A program made the translations under genes and the position numbers. The notes below the pieces were generated by a model that saw nothing but the letters and a program-made list of their open reading frames with translations, ran no database searches and was not told where the DNA came from. This document shows, one piece after another, positions 1 through 12,866 of a stretch of 64,000 bases of DNA. Source of the stretch: Cokeromyces recurvatus (lineage: Eukaryota; Mucoromycota; Mucoromycetes; Mucorales; Mucoraceae); NCBI RefSeq assembly GCF_025118155.1, contig NW_026251394.1, forward strand, positions 434,001-498,000. Reading direction: 5' to 3'. Within the stretch, counting starts at the first letter, position 1; each line of letters opens with the position of its first letter.

Positions 1-413
1 AAGCATATTTTGCTTTCTTACCTTGAAAAAAAGGGAAGGGGCTGTTTTCATTATAATCATACTTCATGGATATATTTTCTTAATAAAAGTTGTTATTTCC
101 CTTTCTAAAATCTAACCACTGTTCCCTGGATAGTATCGAACTGATGGTAGAATTACATGCATAAAATGCGGTATAATAAAGTGTATATGTATATATAAAG
201 AAGCTTATATTTTAAATAAAAGATAGCAACGTAAATTTAGCTACTATGATTATATAGAACAACTAGCTCAAAACGCTTTACTTTTTTTTTTCGTTTTGAT
301 GCTGATATTGGCCTTAATAGGTTTAACCATAATGGGCCAAATATTAGTGTTATATATGAACAATCATAATTTTACAGTTTGCGTATATAACAGAGCTGCT
401 TTCCAAAATAGTT

Positions 414-452
<39 letters not shown>

Positions 453-470
453 AGGTACCCAAATCATAAG
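1..470. other. Intergenic, AT-rich, long T tract
   Basis: No gene-like reading frame was seen. The stretch ends in a run of about 34 T (roughly 417-450), directly upstream of the decayed 6-phosphogluconate dehydrogenase sequence. Confidence 0.6.
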
Positions 471-477
471 TGCATAT

Positions 478-1279
478 TGCATTGAAGAGCTTTGCTTAAA
501 ATTAAAACGTCCAAGAAAGATACTGTTATTGATAGAATCAGGCACAGTTGTTGACTCCTTTATTGAGTTACTTCTGCCTTATATAAATCAAGATGATGAT
601 AATTCTTATTTTCTAGATTCTATTCGTCATAATAAGGACGTTAGATATGAATGGTATTGTATTTGTTGGTTCTGGTGTTTTGGTCAGTGAAAAAGATCTC
701 TCATTGATGCCAGGTAACGGTCATTCAAAGATATGGTCTATTCAACCTACCTTTCAAGCTATTGCCGCTAAAGCTCTTGATGTCTCTCCATATTATGATT
801 GGACTATCAATAAATCGAGAACTGGGCGTTATATCAAGATGGATCACACCAGTATTGGTAAAAATAAATTCAAAGAAAAGAAGAAAGGGTTTATTTTTTT
901 ATAATAACTTAATTGTAAAATATATACATATATATAAAGAATAAGGTGATATCCAATTAATCTGTAAAATTTACCTACATATTATAAAAGACGTTGAGGA
1001 AATTACAGCTACTTTTGAAGATTGGAACAGAGATGAATTAGATTCTTTCTGTATTGAAATTATACGAGATATTCTTTGATGGTGAACATCTCGTGGAAAA
1101 GATTTTTTTTTAATACAGCTAATCAAAAAGGTACTGGTAAATGGACAGGTATTGACTCGCTTTATCGAGGTATTCCTGTTACCTTGATTGGCAAAGTAGT
1201 CTATTTGCATTATCTTTCACCTCTAAAGGAAGAAGGTATCAGAGCTTTTCAAAATCTTGATCGGGGTCTCCTCTTGTAA
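478..1279 (+). pseudogene. 6-phosphogluconate dehydrogenase pseudogene (internal fragment)
   Basis: Three blocks in different frames match the middle of 6-phosphogluconate dehydrogenase, the oxidative pentose-phosphate enzyme that makes ribulose 5-phosphate and NADPH. About 479-655 reads IEELCLKLKRPRKILLL and then VVDSFIELLLPY. About 647-850 reads GIVFVGSGV, SLMPG, FQAIAAKAL and YIKMDH. About 985-1278 reads WNRDELDSF, EIIRDIL, GTGKWTGIDSL and GIPVTLIG. The conserved IIDGGNS segment is reduced to DDDNS, the Gly-rich part after VGSGV is shortened, frames shift near 640 and 1075, and the N-terminal Rossmann fold and C-terminal helical region are absent. A GTAAAAAT after HTSIG looks like an old splice donor, so this is probably a decayed genomic copy rather than a processed one. 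It cannot encode a working enzyme. Confidence 0.85.
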
Positions 1280-1379
1280 AAATTGACACTCTAATATGAT
1301 TAGAGTGAGTGATTTTCTTCTTGTCAGTGTTCTTTAATCTCAAACATGATTACTTTGGTATTCGCACACATAAGCTTTT

Positions 1380-2000
1380 AAATAATTCTAGAATTTATAT
1401 TTATACCAACTGGACTAGTAAAGGTGGTAATAATGTATCTGCTACTACCTTTATTGATTAAAAAAAGGCGGGGAAGGCTACATCATCTGTATATATTTAT
1501 AGTCCCCGTTCCTTAGATTCAGAAACTGTGCAAGAAATATTTATGCTTTTACCCATGAACTACCATACTATTATCAGTACCTTTATCTGTGGAGATTTCA
1601 ATACTCGGCTGGGAGTTCATACCGGTGATTCACGATTCAATCCTCTACCAACTCATCTTATGGATCCACCGACTTGCTTTTGGTCAACCCACATACTATG
1701 CATATCAGGGAAATAGCATTATCGATTATTTCATTAGTAATATGGAACTCCAATCGCCACAAATGACCATCCATGATGATTTATCTCTCAATTCCTGTCC
1801 ATCCAATTTGACATCCTCGACTTAACCTGTCATACTATTGAGTTCACTGTATCCCAGAGGTTACAATGAAACATCAACACATTGCAACACGAGGAGACCT
1901 TTGAGCAATATCGTTCGTCCTTCATCCTCAACTAATCCAACATGGATTTACCCCCGGCTGTTGACACACTCAACTTTGTAAACCTACCTGTGATGGTATA
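1380..2000 (+). mobile_element. LINE-type retrotransposon remnant (endonuclease domain)
   Basis: Degenerate reading frames resemble the endonuclease/exonuclease/phosphatase domain at the start of non-LTR retrotransposon polyproteins. About 1585-1640 gives the motif CGDFNTRLG followed by TGDSRFNP. After a frameshift, about 1690-1790 gives QPTYYAYQG, IIDYFISN and MTIHDDLSL, the usual order downstream of the GDFN motif. About 1880-1960 adds HEETFEQYRSSF. Several stops and frameshifts interrupt it and no reverse transcriptase domain follows, so this is a dead 5'-part fragment. It starts within about 100 bp of the 6-phosphogluconate dehydrogenase pseudogene. Confidence 0.7.
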
Positions 2001-3179
2001 CTATAAAATAAATAAAAGAAAATAAAAAGAAAAAGACAAAAGAAGTATAGTTTGAGACTGTTTTTATTCAATATAAAAAGAAGAATAAAGATTAAGATAA
2101 AGAATAAGATCCCCTCCTCTCCTTTATGTCTGGATAACTACTTGTATTTATATTAATAAATTCTGAATCAGAGAAATAAAAATAACTACAAAAAGAACAT
2201 GAGTCGTGAAACAATGTTAGTATTCAAATATATGCGCTGTATTGTTGATTCAAAACACTGATCTATGGATTATCTATTGAGTGCTATAATTTTGTAATGA
2301 ACTGATTAATGTTTTAAATGAAAGATTTATTGTTTGATCTGAGTGTAGGTTCCTGATATCTTCTACATTTTTTTATTTTATTGGATCAAAGACGACCTGA
2401 ATCCTTTATCAAGGTTATAAAAATAAATATTTAGAAATGATACGATGTTTTTATTAGTTGATGCATTTAGACGATTGGATGTCGATAGGTTTTAAATTAT
2501 TTTACAAGATGTTATATGCATTCAGAGTTTTATTTTATATTCAGGCTTATAGTTTATCCTTTATTATGTAATTCATCTATTATAATATTGCTTACGCTTA
2601 TATCGAGAGCTTGTCCTATAACACATCTTTCCTTTCTTTTAAATCATCTCCCTCAGCATAAGTACCAAAAATTCCCAGGATGTTTCTGCCTGGTTCTATC
2701 GTTGGTCAGTTATGTGCACCATTCTACAGGAAATAGATTACCTACTACACGACAAACTACCTTCTCTCCCTCCACTTCTTGACCCAGGCAGGAAATGACT
2801 CAACTGGTTGTCCCTTTAAACTTGTTAGCAATATTTCCCCCCTTTCTTTCTTATCTTCTCTTCTTCTTCCTTTCCTTTACCTTTTTACCTTTTGTCTCCA
2901 TAAGAGGGCTTTTAGATACTTTTTTTTCACATAATTTGGACTGACTTGGGTAATCCAATATAACAAAGATATTATGTACTCATAGGTCGCTTTATAAATT
3001 TTAATTTATAAAAATAAACATGTTTAATCGTAATGATAGAGCGGACATTTAAACTGATATAATTATAGGTGAGCTTCAAGAGAGCTTTAAACAATACCTA
3101 CTTTTTTCCCTTTTCTTTTTTTTTTTAACTTCCTTATTTCTATTAGACTTTTTTATACTTTTAAAATTCAAGAAATAAA
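2001..3179. other. Intergenic region upstream of ARP2
   Basis: AT-rich, with C/T-rich stretches near 2820-2900 and 3100-3140 just before the ARP2 start. No convincing coding sequence was seen on either strand. Confidence 0.5.
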
Positions 3180-4811
3180 ATGAATGCTACAAATACACTT
3201 GTTGTAGATAATGGTACAGGTGTAAGTTAAAATAATAATAATAATAAAAGAAAATAAAAATAAAAATGGTTTGAATTATTACAAAAAATATAAACGCGCT
3301 TTCAATAAAACTTAAACGGCCCATTTCGTTTGTAGTTTGTTAAATGTGGTTATGCGGGTTCCAATTTCCCTGAACATGTATTTCCAAGTGTTGTTGGTCG
3401 ACCTATTTTACGTGCAGAAGAAAAAGTGGGTAACCTGGAAGTTAAGGATATTATGATTGGTGATGAAGCAGCACAACTTCGAAACATTCTTCAAATGTCT
3501 TATCCAATGGAAAACGGCATAATTCGTAATTGGGAAGACATGCGTCATTTATGGAATTATACTTTTGATGAAAAACTCAAAATTAATCCGAGAGATTCAA
3601 AGATTCTTTTGACTGAAGCACCCATGAATCCAAAACAGAATCGTGAAAAAATGGCAGAGATTATGTTTGAGGAATATGGCTTTCAAGGTATCTATGTAGC
3701 TATTCAAGCTGTCTTGACACTTTTTGCCCAAGGTAAACCAAGCATATTATATATATACATGTATATTTGATAAATATATGCAACTTCATTCTCTATGATA
3801 GGTCTTATGTCGGGCGTTGTTGTTGATTCAGGTGATGGTGTCACTCATATTGTAAGTTAATTTTATCTATGGTCTGTTATTGTATATATCAACTTAATAT
3901 TCATAGGTTCCTGTTTATCAAGGATATGCACCTGCCAATTTAACTCGTCGTCTTGATGTCGCAGGTCGTCATGTTACAAGATATTTAATTAAATTACTAC
4001 TCCTTCGTGGTTATGCATTCAATCGTACAGCTGATTTTGAAACAGTTCGTCAAATAAAAGAAAAATTCTGTTATGTCAGGTAAAACAATGATAGCTTTAA
4101 TTTTTGTGTGTGTGTGTGTGTAATAATCTCCCCCTTTTTTTTTTTTTTCTTTTTACAAGCTATGATCTTGAATTAGATCAAAAATTAGGTAATGAAACAA
4201 CAACCTTAGTTGAAAGTTATGAACTTCCTGATGGTCGTGTTATCAAAGTGGGTTCTGAACGTTTTGAAGCACCTGAATGTTTATTCCAACCCAACTTGAT
4301 TGATGTAGAAGCTCCTGGCATGGCTGGTAAAAAAAATATATATATATTTTATTGAATATTTCATAATATTTAATCGAATTGTTATTAGAAATGCTCTTTA
4401 ATACAATCCAATCTGCTGATATCGATATTCGTGCGGATCTTTATAAACATATTGTACTTTCTGGTGGTTCAACTATGTATCCTGGTTTACCTAGTCGTTT
4501 AGAAAAGGAAATGAAACAGCTTTACCTTACAAACGTATTAAATGGAGACGCAAGTAGATTAAATGTGAGTGTTTTCTTCTTCTTCTTTTTCTTAGAATAG
4601 GGTTTTTAAATAATGATTTACACTATTTTTATAGAAATTCAAAATTCGTATTGAAGATCCTCCCAGACGTAAGCATATGGTCTATCTTGGTGGTGCTGTT
4701 CTTGCTGATATTATGAAGGATAAGGATAGTTGGTGGGTTACTAAACAAGAGTGGGAAGAAATGGGTATTCGTTCATTAGAAAAAATGGGCGTATTAGGTT
4801 CTACTGCTTAA
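3180..4811 (+). CDS. ARP2: Actin-related protein 2 (Arp2/3 complex subunit)
   Basis: Seven exons (3180-3221, 3336-3732, 3802-3851, 3907-4079, 4160-4326, 4389-4564, 4635-4811) join in phase to 393 aa, the usual size for Arp2. The actin fold is complete: phosphate-binding loop [19 protein letters not shown], the [16 protein letters not shown] hinge and [15 protein letters not shown]. Arp2-specific wording ([13 protein letters not shown], ending in MGVLGSTA) separates it from conventional actin. Arp2 is one of the two actin-like subunits from which the Arp2/3 complex nucleates branched filaments at endocytic patches. The gene converges on the AGC kinase downstream, with about 250 bp between the stops. 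Introns are 55-114 nt. The start is the first ATG giving the canonical N-terminus. Confidence 0.95.
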
Positions 4812-4926
4812 ATAAATAAATAAAAAAAAAAGTTGTATTATTTAAGTTTATTAAGTAAATTAAAATAATGGGTAGTAAGATTAGTTGTAAAAGCATAATA
4901 TTCATTATTAGAAGATAGTAAAGGGT

Positions 4927-4962
<36 letters not shown>

Positions 4963-5065
4963 CAGCTATAGTCATTACAGTATTCATGATCAGAATCACC
5001 ATCATGATAAAGAGTAACTTGTTTAAAAGGATTTAGTAATAAATTACATAGGTAAACTCTATACG
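4812..5065. other. Convergent intergenic spacer
   Basis: Holds the 3' ends of ARP2 and the convergent kinase gene and a run of about 30 T (4929-4957). No gene seen. Confidence 0.6.
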
Positions 5066-7007
<1,942 letters not shown>

Positions 7008-7199
7008 TAGAAAAATGGGTATTGTATTAAGGGCTCACTTGTGCCTTTTATTTATTTGTTTATCTTTTGTTTGGATTCAAAAATATTTATGCAAAAACTT
7101 TATTGGCTTATTCATTTTAATTCAATTTTGGTGTATATATATACAGTCAAAGAAACTAGGTTGGGACAATGAAAAAAAAATTTTTTTTGGCCATTTCAA

Positions 7200-7325
7200 A
7201 GTTGAATTGGGACATGAATGCGAATATGGGTCACCTATAGGAAAATGGGACATCAATGAGAAATTAGGCCACTAATACGAAAATGAGACACAGGCCCGAA
7301 AACGGGACAAAGGAATCAGAAAATA
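7200..7325 (+). repeat. Subterminal array of ~20-bp degenerate repeats
   Basis: Just inside the left end of the inverted-repeat element a unit of about 19-21 bp recurs six times, as (G)GGACAnnnnnnnnGAAAAT or close variants: GACATGAATGCGAATATGG, GTCACCTATAGGAAAATGG, GACATCAATGAGAAATTAG, GCCACTAATACGAAAATGA, GACACAGGCCCGAAAACGG, GACAAAGGAATCAGAAAA. The right end carries two of them. Subterminal repeats often serve as transposase-binding sites; that role is inference here. Confidence 0.55.
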
Positions 7326-8020
7326 CATGATTGAGACTTCTTAGCTGCAGGTATCTCTAAGGCGTCGACCTGCTAGCGTTAGTCGAAGCAACTGCATTCG
7401 AGGCAGCGCGTTGTTGTGCAAAGACAAAAGGATAATGCTTAGTATTACATAGGCTTGTCAATGGCAAACATGTTCTTAGCAGCTAAAAAAAAAAAAAATA
7501 AAAAATAAAAATGTTACATTTTTCATGCTAACTGATACCTAAGGATCTCAGCATGTTTTGTCACTATTTTCGCATTTTGAATATTCAAGCTATTTTTTAT
7601 GACACGATTTGCAGGTCATACGAAGGGAAAAAGTATTTTATTAAGAGCTAGAACGAGGTTATTAAAACCATCAGTTAGACAAAAAACTAGGGATACTGTC
7701 GAAGCAACATAATGTTACTGCAAATAGATGTAAAGTGCCCCTTCCACCTTTAATATATGGCTCACCTATGCAACTATTTGCTTTGGATTACTCATGGAAT
7801 CTTTTTCAAATTTCAAAGATACCAGTAGATCCGACTTCAAGCAATGTCAAGGAACAGTCAAAATAGCCAGTATTATTGAAATTTTCACGAGAATTTAGCA
7901 TTTCTTGACGAAAGCCAGATAATTGTTCAAAGATACCCTTGATTTTTTTTTTTTTTTTTTTCATGTAAATTGAATACACTGAAGCCGTATTTATAAGGAA
8001 TCTCTTTTGTTTCAGCAAGT

Positions 8021-8021
<1 letters not shown>

Positions 8022-8065
<44 letters not shown>

Positions 8066-8111
8066 TAAATACTAAATACTAAATACTAAATACTAAATAC
8101 CAAATACTAAA
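8022..8111. repeat. Poly(A) tract followed by ACTAAAT heptamer repeat
   Basis: About 40 A (8023-8061) precede about seven copies of the 7-bp unit ACTAAAT, one of them with a C for T change. Both lie inside the transposon-like element. Confidence 0.8.
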
Positions 8112-8229
8112 TTTCTGTCTCTTTATTCCATTTTCCTATAGGTGATCCATTTTCGCATTCGTGTCCCAATTCAATTTTGAAATGGCCAATTTTTTTTTTC
8201 ATTGGTTCAACCAAGTTTCTTTGACTGTA

Positions 8230-9406
8230 AAAAATGTCAAATATAATATTATTTGATTTCGTTTCATACAAAGCAATCTTGTGTTATGAATGAATAATAA
8301 TAATAATAATAATAAATAGTATAATAACAAATACTGATGTTATGAGGCAGTGATGAGTCAAACATAGAGTAAAGAGTTACTGATGATGAAGATGAATATA
8401 TACATTATAGATTAGTTATAATATACTAGTATTATTCTTATTGAATATACTCATTTATAAATGTAGTCATATACTCCATCTATAATAACTCCATTCTAGT
8501 TGAATACATTGTTTTATACATACATGCATAACGAGGTTCATTCAAGTAATACATTGAGGAATGAAAATAGTATAAGAAAATGTTTAAAATGTAATAAATA
8601 TATATCGTAATGTCTTCCCTATACTATCATCCACAAGTATGAACAAACGTCGTTTCATTATTTGGTTTCAAGAAAAGATAAAAAAAAAATTCATGATATT
8701 TGACGTATGAATTTGTTTAGTAATTTGAGAATAAGAAATGTGTCTCATTGAGATCCTTCATTAATAATGAGTAGGAGGATTTGATATCATTTATTTATAA
8801 ATGTCTTCAATCAATCCAATTAAACAGCTATAAAGCAGTCCAAGTAGTATTATGGTCGTCCATTGTGCAACATGTAAGCAGCTACTGTCACTATTATCAA
8901 TTTCTTACATGAATTTGATTCGATATGACTCAAAATTAAGGCTAAATACAGCAAATCCTATTTTAATTGGTTTAGGCTAGTATTAGAAGAGATTGCCCTA
9001 CACTCAATCCAATAGAATTGTTGATACTGCTATCAAGCTGGTTGTTGTTGAAGATGGTCAAAAAAAATATACATATTAGACATTCTTTGAAAGACGATGC
9101 TTGAACTCATGAAACCATACACTTTTTCTTTACTTTTCTATTTATTTATCTATTTTTTCTATTTGCTAGAATAAAAAGTGTATCTGCCAATAAAAAAATA
9201 CAAATCTGCCATAATTTCAGTGTTTTATCGGCCAATTCATATTTCTATAACCCGCCAATTAAAACTGTTTGCAATCAAATTATAACAGAAATTAAAATCA
9301 TTTCTAAAATTATCACTTCTTTCTCTTATAAATATAATTATTAAACCCCTACGCATTACAAAACAAACAATCCGCTAATCGATTAGAAAAAAAAAAATAC
9401 AGTAAT
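8230..9406. other. Intergenic, AT-rich
   Basis: Contains an AAT trinucleotide run (8297-8315) and otherwise featureless AT-rich DNA. No coding sequence supported. Confidence 0.5.
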
Positions 9407-9529
9407 ATGCAAAGTCATTTATCCACTACTGTTACTACTACTACTGCCACTGAGGTAAATTTATGATTATGCAATAATGGATTATATATACATGTATATA
9501 TGTATGCATATAAAAAGCAATTTACTTAT

Positions 9530-9580
<51 letters not shown>

Positions 9581-10042
9581 GACATCTCATCCTCGTCGAG
9601 TTAGTTTTGACTTGAGTCATAATATCATTCATGTTTTGCCTACTTTTGAACAATGCTGTGATGCAGCAAAGAAGAAGACTCGGGAAGAAAAAGAAAAAAG
9701 AGGCTTAAATAAACGTATGTTAAGTGATGATATTATTAATGAAATTCAGCAAGATTGTTATGCAAGATCTCGTCAACATAATGAGGAGGAAGAAGATCAA
9801 CCTGTTATTAAAAGTTGTTTAAAAAAGGTATCTGCTTTTGATGCACAACCACAACCACCACAACAACAACAGCAAAAGAAGAAAAAGAATCATAACAAGA
9901 AAGGTCATAAAAAGAGAAAGAGACAACATCATAAGACTCCTTCTATCAATGACAATGGTATAGTTTTTATCATATGTTAAAATTCAATGTACTAAAAAGA
10001 AAAAAAAATCTTTATTTAGTTCCTACAATTTCTGTATATTGA
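9407..10042 (+). CDS. Small basic low-complexity protein with an RVSF motif
   Basis: Three exons (9407-9454, 9582-9957, 10020-10042) encode about 148 aa. A Thr-rich start is followed by PRRVSFDLSHNIIHVLP, a charged Lys/Glu stretch, SCLKKVSAFD, a Gln/Pro run and a Lys/His-rich tail ending VPTISVY. RVSF matches the RVxF consensus used to dock on protein phosphatase 1, so a PP1-binding regulator is possible, but the short motif alone does not prove it. The family is not recognised. The first intron is 127 nt and holds about 40 T before the acceptor. The last exon is only 23 nt, so the C-terminus is the least certain part of the model. Confidence 0.6.
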
Positions 10043-10455
10043 ATTTATACCAAAAAAGAAAATAAGCATGCTGAGGTTGCATTGCTGCGCTACATAAGAA
10101 GAAGACAACAAACAACGATGGCTGTTGTCTGTCATGCTGTCGCCTTCTTATTTTTGAGGTTATTTATTTATAAAAAGAAGAAACGTAAAAAAAAAAGAGA
10201 AAAGAAAAGAAAAAGAATAGCTAGTATTGTAAATAGTTTACTTAATGCCTTCCACCTTTTATCTTTTTCTTTTTTTTAATCAATAAATAATAATAAAACT
10301 ATACTCTTTATAATAATTATCTTGCATATATAAATTAATAAAGAAGCGGAATTATGTTTACCCTTAATGATAAAGTGGGACTATTAGATGGCATCATTAT
10401 TCTTCTTCCCCTGTATTTTAAATACACACAATTATACATTTTTTTTTTGTTTCAC
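10043..10455. other. Short intergenic region
   Basis: 3' region of the small basic protein and 5' region of the methyltransferase gene. An open frame at 10082-10279 is Lys-rich low complexity and is not considered a gene. Confidence 0.5.
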
Positions 10456-11826
10456 ATGCGTTTACCAATAATTAATAGATCACTTATATCACGATGCTAT
10501 ACAACAATTAATGAATTACCCTACACAAAGGTTCATGTACCTGTCATGTTAAATGAAGTATTAACTCATCTAGAGCCTAAGGATGATGAACTATATTGTG
10601 ACATGACGTTTGGTGATGGAGGATATACAAAAGCTTTGTTAGGTAATAATAATATAGATATATATATATATATTTATATACAAGACTCATGTAACGAACA
10701 GATAAATAAATAATATGAAACAATAAGATAGATGTAACTGTAAAGTAATTGCAGTAGATCAGGATCCTACGGCTTACTCAAAAGCATTAAAATTATCACA
10801 GCTAGAACAGTATAAGGATCGATTATTTCCTCTATTAGGAAAGTTTGGATCTATTTATGAAACTATTCAAAAGAAATTTGCTTATTTAAAGTAATACATA
10901 TACATATACAGTATTAATAATTAACTAATAAACCACCTATTTTGGACTTTAGCACACCTTGTTTGGATGGTATTGTTATGGATATTGGTGTCTCAAGTGG
11001 ACAATTAGAAACCCCAGATCGAGGATTTTCTTACAAATTAGATGGTCCTCTAGATATGCGCATGTTTTCTAGAGGTTCATCCCTCCTTAAAGAATTCAAA
11101 GAAGAAGAAGAAGAGCTATTAAAGAAATCAATCTCTGCTTACGAAATTGTCAATTATTTTTCAAGAGAACAAATGGCAGATATCATTTATGAGTTTGGAG
11201 GCGATCGTTTATCACGCAAGATTGCGTCTGCCATCGTTCTTGCTCGACAAAAGAGACCTATTGAATCTACGAGAGAATTGGCAACTATTATTCAAAAGGC
11301 ATGCCCTCAGCCTAGTTGGCAACGAGGTCACGACGACGTATTACGTAATTCAGCAGCTCGTACATTTCAAGCATTTAGAATCTATATTAACGACGAATTA
11401 GGAGAGTTGAAGAGAGGATTAGCAGCAAGTGAACTGCTTTTAAAGCCTAAAGGTCGTTTAGCAGTTGTCACATTTCACTCTTTAGAGGATCGACTCGTAA
11501 AAAACTTTATGTATCATTGCACTGGTAAACGATTCATGACGGATGCAGTTCATAATCAATTTAGCTTAAAACGTGCTGCTCATCGAGAATACAAAAAGGC
11601 GTTAAAAAAACAGCAGGATGATGAAGAAATAACAATGAAATCATCATTTTCTTCAAAACAAAAAGATCTCTCATTGACTCCGTCATTTGAGATTTGTACA
11701 AAACATGTTATTCAACCTACGGATGCAGAGCTAAAACAAAATGCACGTAGTAGATCTGCGAAACTTAGAGTGGCTAAACGTACATTCGCTGAAGCTCTTC
11801 AGCCTTTTACTGTATTTTCTAAATAA
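10456..11826 (+). CDS. RsmH/METTL15-type 16S-like rRNA (cytosine-N4) methyltransferase, probably mitochondrial
   Basis: Three exons (10456-10642, 10728-10890, 10953-11826) give about 407 aa. After a basic, hydroxylated N-terminus (MRLPIINRSLISRCYTT) typical of a mitochondrial presequence, the MraW/RsmH landmarks appear in order: HVPVMLNEVL, the SAM-binding DMTFGDGGYTKALL, AVDQDPTAY, DIGVSSGQL, the DMRM-like helical insert, FQAFRIYINDEL, LAVVTFHSLEDRLVKNF and the C-terminal RSRSAKLRVAKR. Bacterial RsmH methylates N4 of the decoding-centre cytosine of 16S rRNA, and the animal homolog METTL15 does so in mitochondria. The same role is inferred here. An upstream in-frame ATG at 10354 would add a hydrophobic stretch that looks like 5' leader; 10456 gives the better targeting peptide. 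Confidence 0.92.
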
Positions 11827-12866
11827 ATGAAATAATATATTGATTAATTGAGAATAGTTGGTAGTCGATGTATAGGAATCAACACGACCCCTTTATTATT
11901 ATTTTTTCTCAGTCTAAAAAAAAAAAAAGGAAAGAAAAGAAAAGAAAAGACGGAAAACAAAGTGTCTTAACTATTCTCGAGAATCTTGTAAAGTAACTTG
12001 GCGAAACAACTTCTATTATTGGAGAGGACCAAAACGTTACTATTATTGTTTTAAAAGGGTTATCTCTTAACATCCTATTTTACCTTTAATTAAACCTTTT
12101 CAATTTAATCAAGGTAACTATGGCAGGAGATAACTCTTTTTTTTTTTTATTCTGAACAAATTCTTTCACTGCTAATAGATGTGTGAATAGGACGATTATC
12201 AAAATGTAGTCATCTTTTAACCCTAACATCTTTTGTGTTCCAATATGATACGGTAACTGAAGAAATAAAAAAAAAGCAGTCAAAAATTTGCGGACTTATT
12301 TCTTTGTGACCTTGTAATAATAATAATTTTTTTTTTTTACAAAGTAGTATAAATTGATCACTACTTCTTCATTATTTAATTTTGTTCTTTAGTTTTCTTT
12401 TCTGGTAAGTGTTCTTGAATAAGAAAATTATTATTGTGTAAAATTGCTGCATTGATGAATTGTGATCATGCACCACGCAGAATCTCTTAATTGATGATAA
12501 AAAACTCACCAAACCCTGAGCGCGGCTTATTTTACCAATAATTTATAATTTTATTTTTTATATGTATAAAATTAATCTCTTTTTTTTTCTCTCCTTTATA
12601 GACTTGCCCTTTAACAGTGAAGAAGAATATATTATTTTTATTGTGTTTTTTATTTTATTTTTTTTTTCGAATAAAGAAAATATTTTAACTTAGTAAATAT
12701 GGCTGCTTTCCTGTCAAAAAAAAAAATTTTTTTTCTTTTCTTTTGTTTTGTTTCCCGTTTTTTTTTTTTTTTATTTTTTTCCTTAATACGGAGTTTGAAA
12801 GAGAAAGCTAGTAATTTAAAATATAAACTTCGTCATTCGAATTTTTTATTTAATTGTTATAAAAGA
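11827..12866. other. Intergenic, AT-rich
   Basis: Several short homopolymer runs and a palindromic TTCTCGAGAA near 11974. No coding sequence that looks real on either strand. Confidence 0.5.

Larger units (their letters stand above)
7144..8227. mobile_element. Non-autonomous TA-flanked inverted-repeat DNA transposon
   Basis: A unit of about 1,084 bp starts CAGTCAAAGAAACT at 7144 and ends with its reverse complement AGTTTCTTTGACTG at 8227, flanked on both sides by TA (7142-7143 and 8228-8229). The imperfect terminal inverted repeats extend about 100 bp and share GGCCATTTCAAA, TTGAATTGGGACA and TCACCTATAGGAAAATGG in opposite orientation. CAGT ends and TA duplication are the hallmark of the Tc1/mariner superfamily. 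The interior holds only decayed reading frames: the minus-strand 8018-7806 frame, with GYFDCSLTLLEVGSTGIFEI, looks once-coding, but no DDE domain was seen. Family assignment rests on ends and TSD only. Confidence 0.75.

Noticed and set aside
7015..7275. Open frame of 86 codons downstream of the kinase start
   Set aside because: It overlaps the left inverted repeat of the transposon-like element, and its composition reflects that repeat.
8063..8111. Heptamer repeat considered as a CRISPR or telomeric array
   Set aside because: Simple 7-bp tandem repeat without spacers, internal to a transposon-like element in a eukaryote; the unit is not a known telomere repeat.
10354..10455. Upstream in-frame ATG extending the RsmH-like protein
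   Set aside because: The extension is hydrophobic low complexity and would hide the mitochondrial presequence that starts at 10456.
12699..12866. Upstream ATG extending the UBX protein
   Set aside because: Phe/Lys homopolymer-derived sequence; family alignments start near MTPTKEDIWFSG.
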